Positions 6,637 to 11,464 of a DNA stretch of 11,464 bases are shown piece after piece. This DNA comes from Methanospirillum hungatei (GTDB lineage: Archaea; Halobacteriota; Methanomicrobia; Methanomicrobiales; Methanospirillaceae), in the NCBI RefSeq assembly GCF_020216685.1, contig NZ_JAIWNS010000168.1, positions 1-11,464 of the forward strand, in the 5' to 3' direction. Position 1 is the first letter of the stretch, and every line of letters begins with the position of its first letter. A program made the translations under genes and the position numbers. Below the pieces are notes generated by a model, which had not been told where the DNA came from, searched no databases, and saw only the letters and a list, made by a program, of their open reading frames with translations.

Positions 6637-7182
6637 TCACTTTTTCTTTCTGCTTTTATCAGCAGAGGATGATGAACTCTTCTCACGGGATCCGGTCACC
6701 CGGATGTCCACACCATTGACGATCGGATCACCATAGAAGATGTATCTTCTGATGACCTGTCCGTACACCTCAACAATGTCTCCTTTATTGATGTCATTTC
6801 GGGGGCTGGTAAACATCTTTACCGTGGTAACACCGGTCCGGTCGCCAATGATGAAATGGGGCCGGTTTAATGATCTGAATCTGACTTCTTCTACAAGCCC
6901 TTCGATTTTGATGGGCTTTGATACCATGGATTCGTTGATCTCACGGATCTTTACTTCCTTTGCAGAAGTCTCATACATCGGTATAAGGTCCGAATACTGA
7001 CTTTGCGAGAGGTACGTCAGACCCATGGGAATGAGAAGAAGACAAATTAATGTCGGAATTCCCCAGATGAGCATACTGGTATCTCCGGTGGAGAATACAT
7101 AGATAGAAATCAGGACCAGAAAAAATGCGAAGACAAGGATGTGCAGGATTGACGGTCGTATCTTTCTTGGAAGAAACTGCAT
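6637..7182 (-). CDS. Two-TM membrane protein with cytoplasmic OB-fold domain, in the formate cluster
   Basis: This uncharacterised protein has 181 residues. The N-terminus is basic (MQFLPRKIRP), followed by two membrane helices at about 11-31 and 37-58. With a basic, inside N-terminus, the remaining domain should face the cytoplasm. Residues about 88-165 have the alternating beta pattern of an OB fold: KPIKIEGLVEE, FIIGDRTGVTTVKMF, then KGDIVEVYGQV. The tail is Ser/Lys rich (SSSSSADKSRKKK). OB folds of this kind bind nucleic acid or act as protein-interaction modules; the ligand here is unknown. The gene starts 20 bases after fdhC and is probably on the fdhC transcript. There is no ribosome site, and a T7 run directly abuts the ATG. 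Its position between fdhC and fdhA suggests, but does not prove, a role in formate uptake or enzyme assembly. Confidence 0.8.
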   Translation of the reverse strand: MQFLPRKIRPSILHILVFAFFLVLISIYVFSTGDTSMLIWGIPTLICLLLIPMGLTYLSQSQYSDLIPMYETSAKEVKIREINESMVSKPIKIEGLVEEVRFRSLNRPHFIIGDRTGVTTVKMFTSPRNDINKGDIVEVYGQVIRRYIFYGDPIVNGVDIRVTGSREKSSSSSADKSRKKK

Positions 7183-7189
7183 AAAAAAA
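7183..7189 (-). terminator. T7 run after fdhC, touching the next start codon
   Basis: On the minus strand CTTCTTTTTTT runs straight into the ATG of the OB-fold gene, 13 bases after the fdhC stop. It could act as a partial terminator that lowers expression of the next gene, or simply be the leader of that gene. Confidence 0.35.
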
Positions 7190-7202
7190 GAAGGGTGTGT
7201 AA

Positions 7203-8075
7203 TTACTCAAGTGCTTCGATCTCTTTCTTGAAGGCGATCCAGTAGAGGACACCAACAAAGAGCAGACCGCCGACGATGTTTCCAATGGTGACAACGATAA
7301 TGTTGTTTGTCCACATCGTAACCCAGTTCAGTGTCGCAAGTTTCTCTGCAGTAATGGTTGCGACCTGTTCTGCGTTCAGGTATCCTGCCGTCATGATACC
7401 GGCGGGGATGAAGTACATGTTGGCAACACAGTGTTCAAATCCGGTTGAGACGAAAGCCATGATCGGGAACCAGATTCCGAAAAATTTACCAACTGCGTCA
7501 TCTGCACAGATACCAAGCAGGATAGCGAGGTTAACAAGCCAGTTACATCCGATACCCTTCAGGAATGAAGCCCAGATGCCTGCCATTCCAACATAACTGA
7601 CCTTTGCAATACCGATATTTACTGCCCGTAATCCAAAGGCGTTCACGGTTGCAAGTCCTGCGGCATTCCAAGTGACAAACGGTCCGTTTGCCATGATGTA
7701 TGCATAAAAGATAGAACCGATAAGATTTCCGATATATACCCAGATCCAGAGGTTCAGGACTTTTGCCCAGCTGATCTTGTGGACGAATGCTGCGAGAGGT
7801 GCAAGCATTGCGTCACCGGTAAAGAGCTCTGCACCGGTAAGGACGGTGATAATAAGCCCGACAGGGAACACTGCTCCCAGAATGAGCTGACCAAACCCAG
7901 CTCCTAGGTTGTCTGCGACTGCAGTAGAACAGACGGTGGCGAGGGCACCTCCCATTGCGATATATGCCCCGGACATGAATCCACGGATGATCATGTTCCA
8001 CCATTCTAGGCCGGCTTTATACTTTCCAGCGCCCGCTCCCTTGGCGATTATTTGTACGGGTGGATGAAATACCAT
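7203..8075 (-). CDS. fdhC: Formate transporter of the formate/nitrite (FNT) channel family
   Basis: FdhC moves formate across the cytoplasmic membrane. The 290-residue length and six expected membrane helices match the FNT family (FocA/NirC/FdhC). Signature motifs are GAELFTGD (81-88), the second half-helix GIGCNWLVNLA (174-184) and TGFEHCVANMYFIPAG (211-226), in which His215 matches the central pore histidine of FocA. The first helix region (29-52) has the Gly-rich RGFMSGAYIAMGGALAT. The ATG at 8075 is preceded by AAGGTG, with GGTG at 8085-8088 and a 9-base spacer. It is the first gene of a minus-strand set with the OB-fold protein and fdhAB, which supports formate as the substrate. A dyad and TATA-like boxes lie upstream. 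Confidence 0.96.
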   Translation of the reverse strand: MVFHPPVQIIAKGAGAGKYKAGLEWWNMIIRGFMSGAYIAMGGALATVCSTAVADNLGAGFGQLILGAVFPVGLIITVLTGAELFTGDAMLAPLAAFVHKISWAKVLNLWIWVYIGNLIGSIFYAYIMANGPFVTWNAAGLATVNAFGLRAVNIGIAKVSYVGMAGIWASFLKGIGCNWLVNLAILLGICADDAVGKFFGIWFPIMAFVSTGFEHCVANMYFIPAGIMTAGYLNAEQVATITAEKLATLNWVTMWTNNIIVVTIGNIVGGLLFVGVLYWIAFKKEIEALE

Positions 8076-8100
8076 AGTTAGTTACACCTTCACAGAGTCT

Positions 8101-8135
8101 GCCTGATTCAAGGCCACACAACACGCCTTGCAGGC
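8101..8135. repeat. Extended inverted repeat at the presumed fdhC transcription start
   Basis: CAAGGC (8109-8114) and GCCTTG (8125-8130) are perfect inverted arms around a 10-base centre. They are extended outward by GCCTG (8101-8105) and CAGGC (8131-8135), with a 3-base bulge on one side. The total is 11 matching pairs. Candidate TATA elements abut it at 8136-8150, so a transcript starting about 26 bases downstream would begin inside the dyad. It is either a repressor operator or, if transcribed, part of a leader hairpin. Confidence 0.55.
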
Positions 8136-8150
8136 TTAAACATTAAGTAT
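8136..8150 (-). promoter_or_regulatory. fdhC TATA region
   Basis: On the minus strand the region reads ATACTTAATGTTTAA, containing two AT-rich candidates (ACTTAATG and GTTTAA). Transcription would start at roughly 8112-8120, leaving a leader of about 35-45 bases that includes the GGTG ribosome site. The rest of the 204-base divergent gap (8076-8279) is AT-rich and holds no gene; the opposite promoter lies at its other end. Confidence 0.45.
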
Positions 8151-8229
8151 TTTGTGATAGTATTAAACACTTTTGAAAATAATCACGAACTGAACTGCTC
8201 AATTTTCTAAAAAATGTCCAAGGAAAAGG

Positions 8230-8273
8230 AATTTTTTTACTATCGTACCAGATGTGACACCCTCAACGGTGAT
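8230..8273 (+). promoter_or_regulatory. Promoter and ribosome site of the four-TM protein gene
   Basis: An AT-rich element (AATTTTTTTACTAT, 8230-8243) is followed by GGTGAT at 8268-8273, which pairs well with the archaeal 16S 3' end. It lies 6 bases before the ATG at 8280. This ribosome site decides the start, against two later ATGs at 8337 and 8340 that have only weak AAGG upstream. Confidence 0.45.
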
Positions 8274-8279
8274 TGACGG

Positions 8280-8714
8280 ATGGCCTCTGTGATCATAATC
8301 CGCACAATTCATCATCCAGTCCGTCACAGGATAAGGATGATGAATATCGCCGATATTTTTCCTATCCGGAACCTGACCGTGCTCCAAAAGGTTTTATGCG
8401 TCCTGTCACTTGTCATTCCCTGGGCAGGAATTGTTTTTTCATTTCTCCTGCATTCCATGGGCATAATTGAAAATGAAGGGAGCTTTATCTGGGGCTGCGT
8501 TCTTGGTTCGTGCGTGCTGGCTGCTCTTGCGCTTCTGTTTGAAAAAAAGGATATTGTCTCTATTATGACTCCTATTTACGCATTAATCATCTTTTTCAGC
8601 ATGGAAATTCCATGGACCATCTTTCTGCAGGTCCTGTACTCATGTACGCTGACTATACTCCTCTGGCGACTCCTCACCAGGTTTCAAACATCAGATCCAA
8701 TGCGTCATGCTTAA
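8280..8714 (+). CDS. Small membrane protein, about four TM helices, function unknown
   Basis: I do not recognise this 144-residue protein. It starts with a short, basic, cytoplasmic-looking segment with several His and Arg (residues 1-33). Hydrophobic helices follow at about 38-61 (VLCVLSLVIPWAGIVFSFLL), 70-88, 93-113 and 113-131. The tail is basic. No catalytic or metal-binding pattern is visible. The start at 8280 is supported by GGTGAT with a 6-base spacer. It is divergent from fdhC and shares the intergenic control region with it, so co-regulation is possible. The next gene begins 33 bases after its stop on the same strand. Confidence 0.65.
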   Translation: MASVIIIRTIHHPVRHRIRMMNIADIFPIRNLTVLQKVLCVLSLVIPWAGIVFSFLLHSMGIIENEGSFIWGCVLGSCVLAALALLFEKKDIVSIMTPIYALIIFFSMEIPWTIFLQVLYSCTLTILLWRLLTRFQTSDPMRHA

Positions 8715-8746
8715 ACACCGGACAGGCTGATTGTACTATCCTGTAG

Positions 8747-9352
8747 ATGCGTCGCCAACCGTTTATCTCCCCGATTATTGCGGACCTGGTCTATCAGGCG
8801 GTAACAGGAGTTTCGGGGGTACAGTTTACCGACCCCCTTCCCTGTCCGAACTGTATGGGCATGGTGATCAGCCATGATATGAAACCACGGCGGTTTTCGA
8901 CGGTGTATTCTCCTGATGGGGAGATCCATATCTATGTGTATGTCAAGCGCTTTCATTGTCGGGACTGTGGTCAGCTCTGCTATGCCAAAGCGCCATTTTA
9001 TGAAAAAAGCAGGTTTGGATCACCGATTGTGGATCTCTGCCTCTCTCTCTCGGAGGACCATACCTTCTCCCATGCGGCAGCTCTGATGAACCGGATGGGG
9101 ATAGTCATAAACCGGGGGACGGTCAGGAAGACGGTGCAGACTCATTCCCATGAAGTCCGGTCCACCGATCTCTTTGGGATGAAGCTTCCGGACTCCGTGC
9201 TGGCCTTGTCAACCCTTGTAACAACGGCAGATCCATCGCAGCCGATTCGGGGTTGTGATGTGCTTCATGCCTGCAGAATAGATACCGGAGACGTGTCCGA
9301 AGGTCACCTGGTATCAGATCGAATTCACAACCATTATTGGTCTGACAGATGA
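8747..9352 (+). CDS. Zinc-ribbon/HTH protein resembling the N-terminal half of a transposase
   Basis: This 201-residue protein has a treble-cysteine zinc-ribbon pattern with C33-x2-C36 and C71-x2-C74 (LPCPNC, then FHCRDCGQLCYA). It is followed by a helical region that reads like a helix-turn-helix (about 103-132: SEDHTFSHAAALMNRMGIVINRGTVRK, shown here in part). Zinc ribbon plus HTH is the usual front end of several archaeal and bacterial transposases, but no DDE catalytic domain follows, and I see no terminal inverted repeats. The C-terminal 60 residues are unfamiliar. An in-frame TAG (8744-8746) directly precedes the ATG, so the start cannot be earlier; no good ribosome site is visible. It ends 20 bases before ftr. 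It may be a truncated transposase remnant or a domesticated DNA-binding regulator. Confidence 0.6.
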   Translation: MRRQPFISPIIADLVYQAVTGVSGVQFTDPLPCPNCMGMVISHDMKPRRFSTVYSPDGEIHIYVYVKRFHCRDCGQLCYAKAPFYEKSRFGSPIVDLCLSLSEDHTFSHAAALMNRMGIVINRGTVRKTVQTHSHEVRSTDLFGMKLPDSVLALSTLVTTADPSQPIRGCDVLHACRIDTGDVSEGHLVSDRIHNHYWSDR

Positions 9353-9359
9353 CCTCTTT

Positions 9360-9365
9360 GTGAGG
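9360..9365 (+). promoter_or_regulatory. ftr ribosome-binding site
   Basis: GTGAGG lies 7 bases before the ATG at 9373. Only 20 bases separate this gene from the previous stop, so the ftr promoter must overlap the 3' end of the zinc-ribbon gene. A weak AT-rich element (CATTATT, about 9331-9337) is the only candidate I see. Confidence 0.6.
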
Positions 9366-9372
9366 AACCGTA

Positions 9373-10260
9373 ATGGAACTGAACGGTGTACCAATTGATA
9401 ACACATTTGCTGAAGGATTTCCAATATGGGTATCACGGGTAATAATAACCGGAGTGACCCGCGAATGGGCAATGACCGCCGCAATGGAGGCTACCGGGTT
9501 TGCAACCTCTGCAATTGGCTGCCCCTGTGAGGCAGGTATTGAAGGATATGTCAGTGCAGACGAGACTCCTGACGGGCGTCCGGGTGTATCCATTCTGATC
9601 TGTGCCTCAAAGAAGAAAGTTCCTGAACAGGTCATGGAGCGTATTGCCGAGTGTGTCCTTACTGCAGCAACAACCTCTGTCTTTAATGGCATGCCTGATG
9701 CAGAAGAGAAGTTCGATATCAAGATTCACTTCTTTGGAGACAAGTTTGAATCCAAGGTGGAGGTTGGCGGACGGCAGTGCTGGAAGATCCCAATCATGGA
9801 AGGAGACTATGTTGGTGAAGAAGTCTTTGGCATGGTCAAGGGTGTCGCCGGCGGGAACTTCTTTGTCATGGCCGACAACCAGATGACTGCCCTTATGGGA
9901 GCAAAGGCAGCTGCTGATGCAATTTTTGAAGTAAAAGGGACCATCACCAGCTTCGCAGGCGGTATTGTTGCGTCCGGATCCAAAGTCGGATCAAAGAACT
10001 ACAAGTTCCCGATTCCGGCAACGACCAATGAGCAGTACTGCCCGACCATCCGTGAGAAGGTTCCGGATACCAAGGTCCCAGAGGGTGTCAAATCCATCTA
10101 TGAGATCGTCATCAATGGTGTGGATGAGGCATCAGTCAAGAAGGCAATGGCAGCAGGTATCAAGGCTGCAGTCAAAGTTCCGGGTGTTTCGTTCATCAGT
10201 GCCGGAAACTACGAAGGAAAGCTTGGACCATTCCAGTTTAAACTGGCAGAACTCTTCTGA
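9373..10260 (+). CDS. ftr: Formylmethanofuran:tetrahydromethanopterin formyltransferase
   Basis: Ftr is a cytosolic enzyme that moves the formyl group from formylmethanofuran to N5 of tetrahydromethanopterin (or sarcinapterin), the second step of CO2 reduction to methane. The 295-residue length matches the family. The N-terminus MELNGVPIDNTFAEGFPIW and the following VIITGVTREWA, ATSAIGCPCEAGIE (45-58) and SADETPDGRPG (63-73) are highly characteristic. The C-terminal lobe has FAGGIVASGSKVGS, the PATTNEQYCPT segment and the closing SAGNYEGKLGPFQFKL. No key region is missing and there is no frameshift. GTGAGG lies 7 bases upstream of the ATG. It is followed by a T6 run and a rubrerythrin-like gene on the same strand. 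Identification is secure. Confidence 0.98.
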   Translation: MELNGVPIDNTFAEGFPIWVSRVIITGVTREWAMTAAMEATGFATSAIGCPCEAGIEGYVSADETPDGRPGVSILICASKKKVPEQVMERIAECVLTAATTSVFNGMPDAEEKFDIKIHFFGDKFESKVEVGGRQCWKIPIMEGDYVGEEVFGMVKGVAGGNFFVMADNQMTALMGAKAAADAIFEVKGTITSFAGGIVASGSKVGSKNYKFPIPATTNEQYCPTIREKVPDTKVPEGVKSIYEIVINGVDEASVKKAMAAGIKAAVKVPGVSFISAGNYEGKLGPFQFKLAELF

Positions 10261-10266
10261 CCAATA

Positions 10267-10276
10267 TCTTTTTTAA
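10267..10276 (+). promoter_or_regulatory. T run after ftr, also a possible TATA element for the next gene
   Basis: TCTTTTTTAA, with T6 at 10269-10274, lies 7 bases after the ftr stop and could end the ftr transcript. The same TTTTTTAA is a passable TATA box centred about 26 bases before 10300, where the next leader's hairpin starts. The two roles are not exclusive. Confidence 0.4.
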
Positions 10277-10299
10277 CCAATTCACCAGTATTATTACTT

Positions 10300-10313
10300 A
10301 CCCTCAGGAGGGT
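10300..10313 (+). promoter_or_regulatory. Hairpin containing the rubrerythrin ribosome-binding site
   Basis: ACCCT (10300-10304), a CAGG loop and AGGGT (10309-10313) form a small 5-pair hairpin. The ribosome site AGGAGGG (10306-10312) is partly in the loop and partly in the 3' arm, with a 6-base spacer to the ATG at 10319. Opening this stem would expose a very strong site. The stem is short, so its effect may be small. Confidence 0.4.
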
Positions 10314-10318
10314 TACTT

Positions 10319-10774
10319 ATGAAACTGGAAGAATATAAGAAGATTTTACTTGCAGCGATCGACAAGGAAGTTGATGCGTATGCTTTTTACATCTCGCTTT
10401 CAGAAAAAGTCAAAGATCCGGCTTTGAAGGGAACGTTCAAAGAACTTGCCCAGGAGGAGACTTATCACCGGAAAACTCTCCAGGAATATTTAAGTGGAGC
10501 CAGGAAAGAGCTCAAATTTGATGAGGTCAAGGATTACCACATTTCAGACACCATCGAAAAGCCGAAACCATCCATGGACTTAAAGCCCCTTGAAGGTCTT
10601 CAGGTTGCAATCAAGCGGGAAGAAGAAGCAATGCAGATGTACGAGCAGTTTGCCGCTGCAAGCACGGATGCAGATCAGAAGAAGACGTTTGAAGAGCTGG
10701 CAAAGATGGAGCGCGGTCACAAAGCCCGCCTTGAAGATATATACACCAACAGTGCCTTTTCAGAGGCCTGGTAA
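10319..10774 (+). CDS. Rubrerythrin-like diiron protein without rubredoxin domain
   Basis: This 151-residue protein is built as a four-helix ferritin-like bundle. The two metal-binding halves are visible: E17 in DKEVDAYAFY with E47-x2-H50 (QEETYHRK), and E101 in KREEEAMQMYEQ with E131-x2-H134 (MERGHKARL). These are the residues expected to hold two irons. No rubredoxin-type CxxC pair follows; the protein ends SAFSEAW and in fact has no cysteine. Members of this family reduce peroxide or handle iron and oxygen stress, which fits a strict anaerobe, but without the rubredoxin part an outside electron donor would be needed. The ribosome site is excellent. It lies 58 bases after ftr and probably has its own promoter. 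Confidence 0.9.
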   Translation: MKLEEYKKILLAAIDKEVDAYAFYISLSEKVKDPALKGTFKELAQEETYHRKTLQEYLSGARKELKFDEVKDYHISDTIEKPKPSMDLKPLEGLQVAIKREEEAMQMYEQFAAASTDADQKKTFEELAKMERGHKARLEDIYTNSAFSEAW

Positions 10775-10790
10775 TCAATTTTATTTTTCA
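10775..10790 (+). terminator. T-rich terminator after the rubrerythrin-like gene
   Basis: The stretch just after the stop has TTTTATTTTT (10779-10788), a typical archaeal oligo-T terminator. The remaining bases to 10886 contain no gene and lead into the next promoter. Confidence 0.5.
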
Positions 10791-10860
10791 ATCATTTCCT
10801 GCTTTGGAACGCTTGTAATACTCCTGTCACCAAACCGGTGAGGTAAAGCGATAGGAACAC

Positions 10861-10868
10861 GATATATT
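10861..10868 (+). promoter_or_regulatory. TATA-like box before the DUF262 gene
   Basis: GATATATT is the most TATA-like sequence in the gap, centred about 23 bases before the ATG at 10887. GGAG (10880-10883) sits just 3 bases before that ATG, a tight spacing. Either the leader is extremely short or a different upstream start site is used. Confidence 0.4.
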
Positions 10869-10886
10869 CTACCGGGATAGGAGTGA

Positions 10887-11464
10887 ATGAAGGCGACCAA
10901 GGCATCGGTCTGGGACTTATTTAACGGGGCAAAACAATACAAGGTCCCGCTGTTTCAGCGCCCGTACGTATGGTCACGACAACAGTGGGAGCAGTTATGG
11001 GCGGATATCAGGGAACAATATGCTCTCCGTACCGGACCGGAGAAATCGCCTGCCCGGTTCCTGGGTTCTATCGTTGTGGTCAGGGAGTATGAAAAAAACC
11101 TTGATAAATATGTCATCATAGACGGCCAGCAGCGGATTACCACCGTTAGCATCATACTCGCCGTTATCAGAGCATTTGCACGAGAGAAAGGGCTGCATGA
11201 GCTCTATGATCAGATATCTGATTTTTTAAAGAACGCACCAAAGAGCGGGGAAGGACAGTATGTTGTCATCCCGACCAGGGTCGATAAAAACGCGCTGTTC
11301 CATATTTTTGATGAAGACTATGTTTTTGATCAGGATTCAGGGATAGTTGAGTGTTTTGACTATTACTGGTGGCAACTTGACCGGTTTTCCGGGATGGATC
11401 TGCATCTTTTGCAGGAAGTGATTACAGAGGATCTCTGTGTGGTCTATATCGAGCTTGATGAGGG
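10887..11464 (+). CDS. DUF262 / GmrS-like (ParB-fold) protein, N-terminal part, runs off the window
   Basis: The frame is open from the ATG at 10887 to the right edge (192 codons plus 2 bases) with no stop. The N-terminus carries the DUF262 landmarks: VPLFQRPYVWSRQQWEQLW (20-38), FLGSIVVV (58-65) and the IIDGQQRITTVSIILAVI block (77-94), with the core D79-G80-Q81-Q82-R83. In characterised members (GmrS/BrxU type) the DGQQR region belongs to a ParB/sulfiredoxin-like nucleotide-binding site that powers DNA cleavage of modified phage DNA, with a C-terminal HNH nuclease domain in fused forms. Whether this gene has the nuclease domain cannot be seen here. Basic function is likely defence or restriction, but some DUF262 proteins have no known role. 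Confidence 0.9.
   Translation, partial: MKATKASVWDLFNGAKQYKVPLFQRPYVWSRQQWEQLWADIREQYALRTGPEKSPARFLGSIVVVREYEKNLDKYVIIDGQQRITTVSIILAVIRAFAREKGLHELYDQISDFLKNAPKSGEGQYVVIPTRVDKNALFHIFDEDYVFDQDSGIVECFDYYWWQLDRFSGMDLHLLQEVITEDLCVVYIELDE

Noticed and set aside
8136..8280. CRISPR-like or tandem repeats in the AT-rich divergent region
   Set aside because: Only a short repeated AGTATT is present; there are no regularly spaced repeats.
8747..9352. A complete insertion sequence around the zinc-ribbon gene
   Set aside because: No terminal inverted repeats or target duplications were seen near 8715-8750 or 9340-9372, and there is no DDE domain.
9123..9722. A 199-codon minus-strand open frame over the zinc-ribbon/ftr junction
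   Set aside because: It overlaps most of the start of ftr in antisense and has no motif or ribosome site.
10955..11198. Short minus-strand frames opposite the DUF262 gene
   Set aside because: The plus strand has an uninterrupted frame with clear DUF262 motifs; the minus frames are shadows.

Overview
The window looks like chromosomal DNA of a hydrogenotrophic, formate-using methanogenic archaeon. Ftr and an F420-type formate dehydrogenase with its own formate channel point to a methanogen. The style of the genes and the GGTGA/GGAGG ribosome sites fit the order Methanomicrobiales, and Methanospirillum is my best guess from memory, not from a search. There are no rRNA or tRNA genes, CRISPR arrays or complete insertion sequences.

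Layout. (1) 1-694, plus strand: the 3' end of a group 4 [NiFe]-hydrogenase/NuoD-like large subunit, overlapping by 4 bases a NuoB/HycG-like small subunit. Both have lost their metal-binding cysteines. (2) 731-3008, minus strand: a DEAD-box RNA helicase with a DbpA-like C-terminal domain, and a small membrane protein of the dolichol/phytol kinase (CTP-dependent) family. (3) 3105-8075, minus strand: a formate-use cluster, read fdhC, then a two-TM OB-fold protein, then fdhA-fdhB. (4) 8280-9352, plus strand: a four-TM hypothetical protein divergent from fdhC, then a zinc-ribbon/HTH protein that resembles the front half of a transposase. (5) 9373-10774, plus strand: ftr and a rubrerythrin-like diiron protein. 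(6) 10887 to the right edge: the N-terminal part of a DUF262/GmrS-like protein.

How the genes fit together. FdhC brings in formate, and FdhAB oxidises it to CO2 while reducing F420 (and in related organisms feeding heterodisulfide reductase). Ftr performs the second step of CO2 reduction to methane, moving the formyl group from formylmethanofuran to tetrahydromethanopterin (or sarcinapterin). The diiron protein probably handles oxygen or peroxide stress. The helicase probably remodels RNA. The DUF262 protein suggests a defence or restriction gene beginning at the right edge.

The most unusual signal is the gene pair at the left edge, a hydrogenase-like module that appears unable to bind either the Ni-Fe centre or the proximal Fe-S cluster, although its protein fold looks well conserved. 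Other points of interest are a strong dyad across the likely fdhC transcription start, apparently leaderless helicase and kinase genes, a hairpin covering the rubrerythrin ribosome site, and the uncharacterised OB-fold membrane protein inside the formate cluster.
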